From assembly GCF_004366355.1 (NCBI RefSeq), contig NZ_SODV01000001.1:1302001-1366000 (forward strand): a stretch of 64,000 nt of DNA, written 5' to 3'. The notes under the pieces are model-generated. The model saw only the letters and a program-made list of their open reading frames with translations, ran no database searches and had not been told where the DNA came from. The DNA is from Dinghuibacter silviterrae (lineage in GTDB: Bacteria > Bacteroidota > Bacteroidia > Chitinophagales > Chitinophagaceae). The position numbers and the translations under genes are program-made. This document shows, piece after piece, positions 53,055 to 62,141 of the stretch. Numbering within the stretch: the stretch's first letter is position 1; each line of letters starts with the position of its first letter.

Positions 53055-55283
53055 ATGGATAGTATTGTTACGTTACCAAAGTATAATCTTACTGAGGCGC
53101 AGGAGAGGAAGGAAATTATCCGTCAGTACCGCGCCCTCCTGAGGGCTTTGAAGACCAAGCTCAAAAAGGGGGACAAGGAACTGGTCCGCCATGCCTTTGA
53201 AATGGCTGCGGAAGCGCACAAAACTATGCGGCGCAAAAGCGGTGAACCTTATATTACCCATCCCCTGGCCGTTGCCATGATCTGTGTGGAAGAGATCGGG
53301 CTGGGGGTGCGTTCCACCATTTGTGCGCTTCTCCACGATACGGTCGAGGACACGGACGTAACGCTGGATGACGTGGAGCGCGAGTTTGGCAGTGAGATCG
53401 CCCGCATCATCGACGGGCTCACCAAGATCGCCAATGTCGTCGATACCAATACCACCCAACAGGCGGAGAACTTCAAAAAGATCCTCCTGACCCTGACCGA
53501 CGACCCTCGCGTCATCCTCATCAAGCTGGCCGACAGGCTCCACAACATGCGGACCCTGGACAGCATGAAGCGCGAGAAGCAGCTCAAAATTTCCTCCGAA
53601 ACGGTGTATGTATACGCGCCCCTGGCGCACCGGATGGGGTTGTATGCCATCAAGACCGAAATGGAGGACCTGTCGATGAAGTTCCTGGAACCCGATACCT
53701 ACCGGGAGATCGCCCGCAAGCTATCGGAGACCAAACGGGAACGGACCCGGTACATCAACGAGTTTATCCGCCCGATCAAGGAAAAGCTGGAACAGGCCGG
53801 CGTGGTGGACTTCGAGATTTACGGACGGCCCAAATCCATCCACTCCATCTGGAACAAGATGCGTAAAAAGGACGTGACCTTTGACGAGGTGTATGACCTT
53901 TTTGCCATCCGGATCATCCTCAACCCAACGCTGGAGCGGGAGAAAGAGGAGTGCTGGAAGGTCTATTCGCTGATCACGGACATGTACAACCCTTCCCCGG
54001 AGCGCCTGAGGGACTGGCTGAGCAACCCCAAAAGCAACGGGTATGAGGCCCTGCACACCACCGTTATGGGTCCCCAGGGGAAGTGGGTGGAGGTACAGAT
54101 CCGTACCAAACGCATGAACGAGATTGCGGAAAAAGGATTGGCGGCCCACTATAAGTATAAGGAGGGTGCCGGGGACGAAAGCCGTTTCGACCAATGGTTT
54201 TCCCAGATCCGGGAGGTGCTTTCGAACCAGGATACCAACTCCATTGATTTCCTCCAGGAGTTCAAGACGTCATTTTTGACGGAGGAGATCTATGTCTATA
54301 CCCCGAAGGGGGACGTCAAGATGCTGCCCAAAGGGGCGACGGCGCTGGATTTTGCTTTTGCGGTGCACTCCGATATCGGGAGCCGGTGTATCGGCGCCAA
54401 GGTGAACCACAAGTTGGTGCCCATCGGTCATAAGCTGCGCAGCGGGGACCAGATCGAGATCATCACTTCCTCCAAACAACGGCCCAACGAGGACTGGCTG
54501 AACATCGTGGTTACGGCCAAGGCCAAGTCGAAGATCAAGGACAGCCTGAAGGAGGAGAAGCGCAAGATCGCCGACGAGGGCAAGTACCTCCTGCAACGCA
54601 AGCTGGAGCAGATGGGCGTTGCGTTCAACGTACACAACGTGGACGAACTGGTGTCATTTTACAAAACCAATTCCCAGCTCGACCTGTTCTATAAGATCGC
54701 GATCAAGACGATCGACCTTAAGGACCTGGCGGAATTCCAGGTGTTGGGGGACAGGCTGGAGCCGCCCCGCCCCGTAAAACCGGTAGAAGTGCCGGTCAAA
54801 GAGCATTCCGGCGGCAAGGATTCGGAGCTGATTATCTTCGGCGAAAGCAGCGACAAGATCCTCTATACGCTGGCCAATTGCTGTAAACCGATCCCCGGGG
54901 ACGACGTGTTCGGGTTTATAACGGCCACCGAGGGACTCAAGATCCACCGGACCAACTGCCCCAATGCCGCCCGGCTGCTGTCTCACTACGGGCACCGCGT
55001 GGTCAAGACCAAGTGGGCAAAGAACAAGGAGATATCCTTCCTCACCGGGATCAGGATCGTCGGTCTGGACGACGTAGGGGTCATCAACAAGATCACCAAC
55101 CTCATCTCCGGTGAAATGCGGATCAACATCAGCGCGCTCACGATCGAAGCGGAAGAAGGGATCTTCAGGGGAAACATACGCTTGTATGTCCATGACAAAG
55201 AGGAGTTAGACGAGCTGGTGGTGCGCCTCAAGGCGCTGACCGGGATCCAGTCCGTTGAGCGCTACGACACCGATTCGGTCTAG
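53055..55283 (+). CDS. rel: Bifunctional (p)ppGpp synthetase/hydrolase Rel
   Basis: Makes and degrades the stringent-response alarmone. The 742-aa protein has an N-terminal HD hydrolase domain (GEPYITHPLAVAM; LLHDTVEDTDV), a synthetase domain with YDLFAIRIIL and the EVQIRTKRMNEIAEKG motif, then TGS (EEIYVYTPKGDVKMLPKGAT), helical/zinc-like region with NCCKPIPGDDV, and a C-terminal ACT domain (GIRIVGLDDVGVINKI). The intact HDTVED supports hydrolase activity. ATG 53055 preferred; a TTG three codons upstream lies in the -7 box. Confidence 0.96.
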   Translation: MDSIVTLPKYNLTEAQERKEIIRQYRALLRALKTKLKKGDKELVRHAFEMAAEAHKTMRRKSGEPYITHPLAVAMICVEEIGLGVRSTICALLHDTVEDTDVTLDDVEREFGSEIARIIDGLTKIANVVDTNTTQQAENFKKILLTLTDDPRVILIKLADRLHNMRTLDSMKREKQLKISSETVYVYAPLAHRMGLYAIKTEMEDLSMKFLEPDTYREIARKLSETKRERTRYINEFIRPIKEKLEQAGVVDFEIYGRPKSIHSIWNKMRKKDVTFDEVYDLFAIRIILNPTLEREKEECWKVYSLITDMYNPSPERLRDWLSNPKSNGYEALHTTVMGPQGKWVEVQIRTKRMNEIAEKGLAAHYKYKEGAGDESRFDQWFSQIREVLSNQDTNSIDFLQEFKTSFLTEEIYVYTPKGDVKMLPKGATALDFAFAVHSDIGSRCIGAKVNHKLVPIGHKLRSGDQIEIITSSKQRPNEDWLNIVVTAKAKSKIKDSLKEEKRKIADEGKYLLQRKLEQMGVAFNVHNVDELVSFYKTNSQLDLFYKIAIKTIDLKDLAEFQVLGDRLEPPRPVKPVEVPVKEHSGGKDSELIIFGESSDKILYTLANCCKPIPGDDVFGFITATEGLKIHRTNCPNAARLLSHYGHRVVKTKWAKNKEISFLTGIRIVGLDDVGVINKITNLISGEMRINISALTIEAEEGIFRGNIRLYVHDKEELDELVVRLKALTGIQSVERYDTDSV

Positions 55284-55358
55284 GGCACCAAAAAAATTTG
55301 GGGCGAACCCAATATAGGGCGAGTTTTGCCCCTTCTTTGTTAGAAAAATAACGCTATC

Positions 55359-56624
55359 ATGGTTGATGTTATCCTGGGCCTCCAATGGGGCGACGAGGGA
55401 AAAGGCAAGATCGTTGATTATTTTGCGCCCCAATACGATGTTATCGCACGCTTCCAGGGTGGACCCAACGCCGGTCACACCTTGTATGTCGGGGACAGGA
55501 AAGTGGTACTGCACCAGATCCCTTCGGGTGTATTCCACGAGAAAACGGTCAACCTGATCGGGAGCGGGGTGGTGCTCGACCCGGTCACCCTGCGTAAGGA
55601 GTGCCAGACGGTGGCTGATTTTGGCGTAGATGTCCGCAAGAACCTCTTCATCAGCGAACGGACCCATCTGATCCTGCCGACCCACCGGGCCCTTGACAAA
55701 GCCAGCGAACTCTCCAAGGGCAACGACAAGATCGGGTCCACCCTCAAAGGGATCGGCCCCGCCTATATGGACAAAACCGGCCGTAATGGCCTGCGGGTGG
55801 GCGACCTCCTGGATAAATCCTTTACCACCCAGTACATCAAGCTGCGCCTGAAGCACCAGAAGATGCTGGACAGCCTCCACTTCAACGAGGACATCTCGGA
55901 ATGGGAGGAAGAATTCTTCGACGCTGTGGAATTCCTGAAACAGCTCAATATCGTCAACGGCGAATACTTTATCAACGAACGCGTCCGGGCAGGTCAGCGC
56001 ATCCTGGCCGAAGGCGCCCAGGGGAGCATGCTGGATGTGGACTTCGGAACTTTCCCATTTGTCACTTCTTCCAACACGATTTCCGCCGGTGTTTGCACCG
56101 GTCTTGGCGTGGCGCCGCAAACGATCCGGGAAGTCATCGGGGTTACAAAGGCCTACTGCACACGCGTCGGCAGCGGCCCCTTCCCCACCGAGCTCATGGA
56201 TCAGACCGGGGAGCGTCTTCGCGCCGTCGGTAACGAATTTGGTGCGACCACCGGCCGGCCCCGCCGTTGCGGGTGGATCGACCTGGTCGCCCTGCGCTTT
56301 GCCTGTATGGTGAACGGCGTCACCCAGCTGGTGATGACCAAAACGGACGTACTCGACCCTTTCGCCGATATTTATGCCTGCGAAAAATACGAGGTGGATG
56401 GAAAGGAGGTGGACCGCATCCCCTTCCAGATGACCCGGTTATCGATTTCCCCCGTGTACAAACAGATAAATGGGTGGAATTCCTCTATTGAAAATTGCAA
56501 AGATTTTACATCTTTGCCGGGTGCGCTGCGTTCATATATTCAGTATATTGATAATGCCGTGGGCGCTAAAGTGAAGTACATTTCAAACGGTCCCGGAAGG
56601 GATCAGATCATATCCGTCCCTTAA
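55359..56624 (+). CDS. purA: Adenylosuccinate synthase
   Basis: Joins IMP and aspartate with GTP in AMP synthesis. The 421-aa enzyme has the P-loop-like WGDEGKGKIVDYFAPQYDV, GGPNAGHTLYVGDRKVVLHQ, and the GTP-specificity region around AKVKYISNGPGRDQII at the end. Full length. It lies 75 bp after rel; the rise in A/T before its start holds a CTTCTTTG but no full promoter match. Confidence 0.97.
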   Translation: MVDVILGLQWGDEGKGKIVDYFAPQYDVIARFQGGPNAGHTLYVGDRKVVLHQIPSGVFHEKTVNLIGSGVVLDPVTLRKECQTVADFGVDVRKNLFISERTHLILPTHRALDKASELSKGNDKIGSTLKGIGPAYMDKTGRNGLRVGDLLDKSFTTQYIKLRLKHQKMLDSLHFNEDISEWEEEFFDAVEFLKQLNIVNGEYFINERVRAGQRILAEGAQGSMLDVDFGTFPFVTSSNTISAGVCTGLGVAPQTIREVIGVTKAYCTRVGSGPFPTELMDQTGERLRAVGNEFGATTGRPRRCGWIDLVALRFACMVNGVTQLVMTKTDVLDPFADIYACEKYEVDGKEVDRIPFQMTRLSISPVYKQINGWNSSIENCKDFTSLPGALRSYIQYIDNAVGAKVKYISNGPGRDQIISVP

Positions 56625-56709
56625 CGGTTGCGGGTTGTAAAAGGGGCTAAAAAAAATTTGGACAATTAAAAAACTCGAAGAAATTTTACAACGACAATCC
56701 TGTTAGACT

Positions 56710-57192
56710 ATGGCTGCAAAATCTGATAAGGACAAAAAGAGCCCTGAAAAAAAACCAAAAAGCAGTGCTCCCGAAGCGTCCAAAAAAGCGACCCCCAAAC
56801 CTAAGGCAAAGGAGGAGGAAGACGACGACGACGAGGATGACGATCTGGACCAGGACGAGGCTACGCCCAAGAAAAAAGCCGCGACCAAATCCGCCGCTAC
56901 CTCCAAGTCCAAGTCAGACGACGACGATGACGATGACGACGAGGATGTAGAAGAGGAAGAGGATGATTGGGAAAAAGCAGACGAAGAGGACGACTACGAT
57001 CCCGACTTCGAAGAATTCGACTTGCCCAAATCCAAGGCCAAGAAAGGCCCCTCCGCCGGCGGCGGTACTGCCGGAACGGGTGCCCGTAAAGGCAAGGAAG
57101 AGGAGGATGACGACTTCAAATTCGATGACGACTTCAAAGACATGGACCTCTTCAACGACTCCGGTTTTGAAGAAGAAGAGGATGACTTCTAA
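56710..57192 (+). CDS. Highly acidic Lys/Ala/Asp-rich low-complexity protein
   Basis: A 160-aa disordered-looking protein. A Lys/Ala/Pro-rich start (KDKKSPEKKPKSSAPEASKK) is followed by blocks of Asp and Glu (about 36-48 and 69-95), a Gly/Lys linker (about 110-130), and an acidic end with FKDMDLFNDSGFEEEEDDF. No known domain; similar tails with aromatic residues among Asp/Glu occur in Bacteroidota. Its coding strand and frame are supported by the DMDLF ending and by pabB starting 11 bp inside its end. Function unknown; it could bind basic proteins or nucleoid factors. Confidence 0.75.
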   Translation: MAAKSDKDKKSPEKKPKSSAPEASKKATPKPKAKEEEDDDDEDDDLDQDEATPKKKAATKSAATSKSKSDDDDDDDDEDVEEEEDDWEKADEEDDYDPDFEEFDLPKSKAKKGPSAGGGTAGTGARKGKEEEDDDFKFDDDFKDMDLFNDSGFEEEEDDF

Positions 57193-58552
57193 GCGAACCT
57201 TCACTACATTTCCTGTAGAAGATATTCTTACTTGTAAGCAGCAACTGCTGAGCTGGGTCAACCGGTTCAGCAGTTGTTGCTTTTTGGACAATCATGGGTA
57301 TGCCATGCCGGGCGGGCGCCTCGAATGCCTCGCCGGCGCCGGCGAAATGGCGTCGATATCCGTAGGCGCCGGCGGCGCGTTTTCCGCCCTCGAAGTTTTT
57401 CACCGTTACCATAAGGACTGGGTATTTGGGCACCTCGGCTACGACCTTAAAAACGAGACCGAGCAGCGCACATCGGGCCTGCCCGATTCGCTTGGTTTCC
57501 CCGACCTGCGCTTCTTCGTGCCGCGGTATGTGTTTCTGCTGTCCGCAGAGGGGCTACAGATCGGCGTGCTGCCCGGGGAGTCGCCGGAGGCGATATGGGC
57601 GGCTATCTGCGCGGAGCCGGTGGCACCGCCACAGGCGGCTGCCTCGCCGCGCGCAGTGCCGGCCGGCACCAGGCCGTTGCCGCTCGCTGCCGCCGCGGCT
57701 CCGCCGCTGCAGGCCCGCTTCACCCACGACGACTACCTGGACACCGTCCACCACCTGCAGCGTCACATCGCCCGCGGCGACTGTTACGAAGTCACCTTTT
57801 GCCAGGAATTCTTTATGGAAGGGGTGGACATCGAACCGCTGCAAACCTTTCAGGCGCTGGACGCACTCTCCCCACAGCCCCATGCGGCTTACTACAAACT
57901 GGGCGACCGGTTCCTGCTATGCGCCAGCCCGGAGCGATACCTGCAAAACGAAAAAGGGCATCTCCTATCCCAACCGATCAAGGGCACGGCGGCGCGGGCC
58001 CCCGAAGACCCGGAGAAGGACCAGGCGCTTAGGGATGCACTGTTGGCGAGCCCTAAAGAAAAAAGCGAAAACGTCATGATCGTGGACCTGGTCCGGAACG
58101 ATCTATCCCGGGTGTGCGCGGAGGGAAGCGTACGGGTTAACGAACTGTGGGGGATTTATGCTTTTCCCCAGGTGTTCCAGATGATCTCCTCTATAGAAGG
58201 GGACCTCGCCAAAGACCGGATCTGGGTCGACGCTTTGAAAGCTACCTTCCCCATGGGCTCGATGACCGGGGCCCCTAAAAGGCGGGTCCTGGAACTCATA
58301 GAGCAGTACGAGCGGACAAAAAGGGGATTGTACTCCGGTGCCATAGGTTATATCGACCCGGAAGGGAATTTCGACTTCGCGGTGGTGATCCGCAGCCTCC
58401 TGTACAACCGGGCCGGAAAGTACCTTTCCTTTTCTGTAGGGTCAGCCATCACGGCCGCCGCCGATCCGGAGGCGGAGTATCAGGAATGCCTGCTCAAGGC
58501 TGGCGCCATAAAAAAAACGCTGGAGAGCGTACTCTCCAGCGCTTCGGCATGA
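57182..58552 (+). CDS. pabB: Aminodeoxychorismate synthase component I (PabB-like)
   Basis: Chorismate-using enzyme for the p-aminobenzoate branch of folate synthesis. The 456-aa protein has a short N-terminal domain (1-140), an Ala/Pro-rich linker (about 145-178, including QAAASPRAVPAGTRPLPLAA), and the chorismate-binding domain with YEVTFCQEFF, SQPIKGTAARAPEDPEKD, ENVMIVDLVRNDLSRVC and GSMTGAPKRRVLELIE. The PIKGT lysine favours PabB over TrpE, which has PIAGT. The ATG at 57182 overlaps the acidic gene by 11 bp; longer frames upstream are only its shadow. Confidence 0.9.
   Translation: MTSKRTFTTFPVEDILTCKQQLLSWVNRFSSCCFLDNHGYAMPGGRLECLAGAGEMASISVGAGGAFSALEVFHRYHKDWVFGHLGYDLKNETEQRTSGLPDSLGFPDLRFFVPRYVFLLSAEGLQIGVLPGESPEAIWAAICAEPVAPPQAAASPRAVPAGTRPLPLAAAAAPPLQARFTHDDYLDTVHHLQRHIARGDCYEVTFCQEFFMEGVDIEPLQTFQALDALSPQPHAAYYKLGDRFLLCASPERYLQNEKGHLLSQPIKGTAARAPEDPEKDQALRDALLASPKEKSENVMIVDLVRNDLSRVCAEGSVRVNELWGIYAFPQVFQMISSIEGDLAKDRIWVDALKATFPMGSMTGAPKRRVLELIEQYERTKRGLYSGAIGYIDPEGNFDFAVVIRSLLYNRAGKYLSFSVGSAITAAADPEAEYQECLLKAGAIKKTLESVLSSASA
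58511..58541 (-). terminator. Minus-strand terminator embedded in pabB 3' coding end
   Basis: cgctggagag (58518-58527) pairs perfectly with ctctccagcg (58532-58541) with a 4-nt loop. On the minus strand the stem is followed by seven T residues (58517-58511). It therefore serves the lytic transglycosylase gene, although the same bases encode the last residues of PabB (KKTLESVLSSAS). Confidence 0.75.
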
Positions 58553-58594
58553 TGGGCGCCGCTTGTTTCGAATTCATGCGCCCGCAGAGGCCTC

Positions 58595-59686
58595 CTATTT
58601 TTGCTCTTCCTCTTCTTCGTTCAGCAAAGCCTTTACAGACTCGTTGAGGATGGCCTTTTTCTCTTCGTTGAAGAGGGTCATCTTATCCTTTGGAAGACGG
58701 AGGTTATAGCATTCTTCGGCTCCAGTGAGCTGGGCGTCGAAGTTGGGATTCAGACGGATGAATTCCGGCAGGGGGATCGACAGGTGGTGGGCGATCGCGG
58801 CGGCCGTGTAGTGGCCGCTGATGGTCTCCACCTCCGTATTTTCCAGGTCTTCCTCCGTCAGCGCCGAGGTCAGCTCCTGGGGCCCGCCGGGCAACAGGTC
58901 AGCTGCCGTCGCCGGCACATCTTCCATAAAGAAGTTGGTGGCGATGAAGCGTTTGACGTGGTTGCGGCACTCCATGGGGAGATAATACTGGATGTCGAAG
59001 AAATCCCGGCTGCCAGCCTTGCGGATGGCGCTGTGGATCCGGACGGTACCCCCGTCGTAGGCGGCTATGACCAAGAGCCAGTCATGGAGCTCGTCATACA
59101 TGTCCTGGAGGTAACGGGCGGCGGCCCGGGTGCTTTTCTCCAGGTCGGTCCGGTCATCCCGGCGACTGTTGACCGTCAGCCCATACAAGCGGGCAGTACC
59201 CGGCATGAATTGCCAGTAACCCTTGGCGCCGACCCGGGAGGTTGCTGAGTGTTTCAGCTCCGATTCGATGACGGCCAGGTATTCCAGCTGTTTAGGCATG
59301 TTGTGGTCAGCCAGGATCTTTTCGATCCTTGCGAAGTAAGGGGCTCCCCAGTTTTTCATATTGGTGAGCTTCTCTTTGTCTGACCGGATGAACTCCCTTT
59401 GATAACCAGCGACCAGGGCATGTGCCTGGGCGGTGTAGGTCAGGGAATGGGCTGCCGTTGACGTGGCAGCGGTGGCGGCAGCCGACGCCGAAACGACGTT
59501 GTCTGCCAGCAGAGGTTTGAACCCATAGGGGTCGGATGGGGGGGTAGCGGTGGTTCCGGCTACGGGCGTATCTTTTACGCCTTTGACCGAAGAAAGGGAC
59601 GGATTTTGTTGGTTACCAACAGGACCAGCCACGCTCATCGTACACGATATCACGCCACACACCCATAGCGATGCAATACGTACCAT
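58595..59686 (-). CDS. Lytic transglycosylase (SLT/MltD-like)
   Basis: A 363-aa cell-wall enzyme cleaving peptidoglycan glycan strands. N-terminal signal-like segment (MVRIASLWVCGVISCTMSVA), an Ala/Thr/Pro-rich linker (25-80), then the SLT domain with catalytic E141 in VIESELKHSATS, RVGAKGYWQFMPGTARLYGL and an AAYDGG segment where AAYNxG is usual. A LysM-like region (about 265-325) follows, and the end is Glu-rich (LLNEEEEEQK). The ATG at 59684-59686 is preferred to an upstream TTG. Confidence 0.88.
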   Translation of the reverse strand: MVRIASLWVCGVISCTMSVAGPVGNQQNPSLSSVKGVKDTPVAGTTATPPSDPYGFKPLLADNVVSASAAATAATSTAAHSLTYTAQAHALVAGYQREFIRSDKEKLTNMKNWGAPYFARIEKILADHNMPKQLEYLAVIESELKHSATSRVGAKGYWQFMPGTARLYGLTVNSRRDDRTDLEKSTRAAARYLQDMYDELHDWLLVIAAYDGGTVRIHSAIRKAGSRDFFDIQYYLPMECRNHVKRFIATNFFMEDVPATAADLLPGGPQELTSALTEEDLENTEVETISGHYTAAAIAHHLSIPLPEFIRLNPNFDAQLTGAEECYNLRLPKDKMTLFNEEKKAILNESVKALLNEEEEEQK

Positions 59687-59725
59687 TATCCAAGTTTTAA
59701 GCCATATAATACCGAAACAAGCCCA

Positions 59726-59757
59726 CAAACATACAAATATTTTACAATACTTGCAAG
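59726..59757 (-). promoter_or_regulatory. Promoter of lytic transglycosylase gene
   Basis: Minus-strand CTTG (59757-59754), 20 nt, then TATGTTTG (59733-59726); the -7 box is perfect and the -33 box has one change. The predicted 5' leader is about 33 nt. Confidence 0.5.
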
Positions 59758-59758
59758 T

Positions 59759-61201
59759 CTAAGCCCGATAACGGGATAACCAATTGAAGGACAATTGCAA
59801 TAAGGCGGAATCTGTACCCCGATCGGACAACACCTGGAGTCCGAACGGCATACCGTTTGTATGTTGGAACAAGGGAAGGGAGATCCCCGGCAGCCCCGTC
59901 AGGTTGGCGAACACCGTATAGATGTCGGCCAGATAAAGGGCAATGGGGTCGTCCGAACCGGATCCCAGGGGGAAGGCGGGGGTCGGTGCGGTGGGGAGAA
60001 TCAGGGCATCGTATCCTTGAAATACCTCATTCGTCTTGTCCACCAGCAATTTACGCACTTGTTGGGCCTTGGTAAAGTAAGCGTCGTAGTAACCGGCGCT
60101 GAGTACGAAGGTGCCCAGAAGGATGCGTCGTTGGACCTCCCGTCCAAAACCGCTGCTCCGGTTCGCCTTATAAAAGGCGTCCAGGGATTCCGGCGGGGTC
60201 TGGCTTTGATGGCCGTATTTGACCCCGTCGTAGCGGGAAAGGTTGGAGGAAGCTTCGGCGGTGGAGAGTACGTAATAGGCCGGGACGATAAAGTCCAGCA
60301 GGTCGAATGGTACCGCTTCCACCACAGCTCCGTCTTGCTGCAATGTGTCAATGAACTTTTGTAAGGTATACCGGATTTCTGGGTCCAGGCTGGGATGCGC
60401 TATGGCTTCCCGGAAGTAGGCCACCCTGGGAGGGCGGATATTGGATGGATCGAGTGATGGAATATTGATTGCCAGCTTGTTACTAAGTGCTGTACTGTCA
60501 TAGTCATCCGGGCCGCCAATGACGGCCAAAACTCGGGCGACATCTTCAATAACCTTGCCAAAGATGCCGATCTGGTCGAGGCTGGAGCCATAGGCGACCA
60601 ACCCGTAACGGGATATGGCGCCATACGTAGGCTTGTATCCTATAATACCGCAAAAATCGGCGGGTTGCCGGACCGAGCCCCCGGTATCGCTCCCCAGCGA
60701 GAGCATACAAAGGTCGGCCTGGACAGCGACCGCGGACCCTCCCGAAGATCCCCCCGGCACCCGGTTGGGGTCCAGGGCGTTCCGGACGAGGCCATAAGCG
60801 GAGTTTTCGTTGGTAGACCCCATGGCAAACTCGTCGCAGTTGTTGCGGCCGATAATGATGGCGCCCTCCGCCAGGAGCCGATCGACGGCGGTGGCGTTAA
60901 AAAGGGACGTAAAGCCCTCCAGCATTTTCGAACCGGCGGAGAGCGTGTGCCCCTTATAGGCGATGACGTCCTTGAGGGCGATCACGACCCCATGAAGGGC
61001 CTCCATGGGGGCGCCTGCCTGGCGGGCTTTGTCCAGTTCGGCTGCCCTTGCCTCCGCCTCTTCTGAGAACACTTCGAGGTAGGCATTGAGGGAGGCGTGG
61101 TCCGCGATCCGGGCAAGATAATAACGCACCGCCTGGAGACACCCGTCGGGTGTCTCCTTTAGGAAGGCGTGGTAATTTTCTATGGTCGTAAAGGAAAACA
61201 T
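59759..61201 (-). CDS. gatA: Aspartyl/glutamyl-tRNA amidotransferase subunit A
   Basis: Glutaminase subunit of GatCAB, which converts Glu-tRNA(Gln) or Asp-tRNA(Asn). The 480-aa amidase has the Ser-cisSer-Lys triad: K77 (VIALKDVIA), S152 (GGSSGGSAVAV) and S176 (SDTGGSVRQP). gatB and gatC are not in the window. The start at 61201 overlaps the tatC stop (TGATG); an ATG three codons earlier (61210) is possible. Full family length. Confidence 0.94.
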   Translation of the reverse strand: MFSFTTIENYHAFLKETPDGCLQAVRYYLARIADHASLNAYLEVFSEEAEARAAELDKARQAGAPMEALHGVVIALKDVIAYKGHTLSAGSKMLEGFTSLFNATAVDRLLAEGAIIIGRNNCDEFAMGSTNENSAYGLVRNALDPNRVPGGSSGGSAVAVQADLCMLSLGSDTGGSVRQPADFCGIIGYKPTYGAISRYGLVAYGSSLDQIGIFGKVIEDVARVLAVIGGPDDYDSTALSNKLAINIPSLDPSNIRPPRVAYFREAIAHPSLDPEIRYTLQKFIDTLQQDGAVVEAVPFDLLDFIVPAYYVLSTAEASSNLSRYDGVKYGHQSQTPPESLDAFYKANRSSGFGREVQRRILLGTFVLSAGYYDAYFTKAQQVRKLLVDKTNEVFQGYDALILPTAPTPAFPLGSGSDDPIALYLADIYTVFANLTGLPGISLPLFQHTNGMPFGLQVLSDRGTDSALLQLSFNWLSRYRA

Positions 61202-62049
61202 CAGCTCCATTCGGCAATTTCCTGTTTAGCCTCCCGTTTTTCCACCCGTTTGGTCAGGATAAGTCCCACCTCGTACAAAAGGATCAGGGGGACGCTGCAC
61301 ACGATCTGGCTCAACATGTCCGGGGGTGTGATGATGCCGCAGAGGACCAGGATGATGATGATGGCGTATTTACGGCTGCGTTTTAGAAAGGCCGAGCTGA
61401 CGATCCCCGCTTTGGCAAGGAAAAATAAGACCAGCGGCAGTTGGAAGGCCAGACCCGCTCCCAGGATGATGGGGGCAAGGGTACCGAAATAACTGGAGAT
61501 CGTCCAGAAATTGGTGATGGTTTCGTCCACCTGGAATTTGGAGAAAAAACTCACCGTGTACGGGGCGATGACGAAATATCCGAAAAAGACGCCCAGGAAA
61601 AACAGGAAGGACACCCAGAAGATCACCCCCCTTGTGCTTCTCAACTCCCTTTTGGTAAGGGCCGGCCGGAAGAATTTCCAAAACTGGTAGAAGACGTAGG
61701 GAAAGGCAAGGATAAACCCGCCGATGATGATCACGTTGAAATAGACGCCGAACTGTCCCGCCACGGTATTGCTTTGCATCTTGATGGTCAGCTCGTCCAT
61801 GCACAGCTTCGACCCCAGACCCAGGTGCTGACTGAGCTTGCAAAGAATGGCGTAGGTGGGGAAATCCGCGTGGGCGGGCCCCATCAATATGTGCCGGAAA
61901 ATGAATTTGCTGTAGATCCCGACGACGACGCTCCCGATAAGGACCGCGACAGCCGACTTAAAAAGATGACTCCTCAATTCTTCCAGATGCTCTACGAAGG
62001 ACATCTCGGCTCCGCTGTCCTCTCGTGACTTGCTTCTAAATAGTTTCAT
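61201..62049 (-). CDS. tatC: Sec-independent translocase subunit TatC
   Basis: Signal-recognising core of the twin-arginine translocon. The 282-aa protein has FVEHLEELRSHLFKS at the start, six helices, and the conserved YQFWKFFRPALTKRE segment. Between helices one and two there is an expanded loop of about 50 residues (SQHLGLGSKLCMDELTIKM), seen in Bacteroidota TatC. The ATG at 62047-62049 is preferred to a TTG seven codons upstream. tatA is 92 bp upstream but separated by a strong terminator. Confidence 0.95.
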   Translation of the reverse strand: MKLFRSKSREDSGAEMSFVEHLEELRSHLFKSAVAVLIGSVVVGIYSKFIFRHILMGPAHADFPTYAILCKLSQHLGLGSKLCMDELTIKMQSNTVAGQFGVYFNVIIIGGFILAFPYVFYQFWKFFRPALTKRELRSTRGVIFWVSFLFFLGVFFGYFVIAPYTVSFFSKFQVDETITNFWTISSYFGTLAPIILGAGLAFQLPLVLFFLAKAGIVSSAFLKRSRKYAIIIILVLCGIITPPDMLSQIVCSVPLILLYEVGLILTKRVEKREAKQEIAEWS

Positions 62050-62082
62050 GAAACCAAAACTGAGGGCCAAAAATATTGCAAA

Positions 62083-62118
62083 TAAAACAAAACCCCGCAG
62101 GGAGTTTCACTGCGGGGT
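62083..62118 (-). terminator. Rho-independent terminator between tatA and tatC
   Basis: accccgcag (62092-62100) pairs perfectly with ctgcggggt (62110-62118) around a 9-nt loop; on the minus strand the stem is followed by TTTTGTTTT. It ends the tatA transcript, so tatC and gatA need read-through or their own promoter. Confidence 0.85.
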
Positions 62119-62141
62119 CTATCACGTATACTTCGTGAAAA

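Noticed and set aside
55290-55340. Possible terminator after rel (ggggcgaac ... gttttgcccc)
   Set aside because: The arms pair over about five bases only, with a long loop and no clean T-tract after the stem.
56812-57190. Repeated gac/gat/gag triplets as a tandem repeat or microsatellite
   Set aside because: The period is the codon itself and the triplets vary; it is explained by Asp/Glu-rich coding sequence rather than a DNA repeat array.
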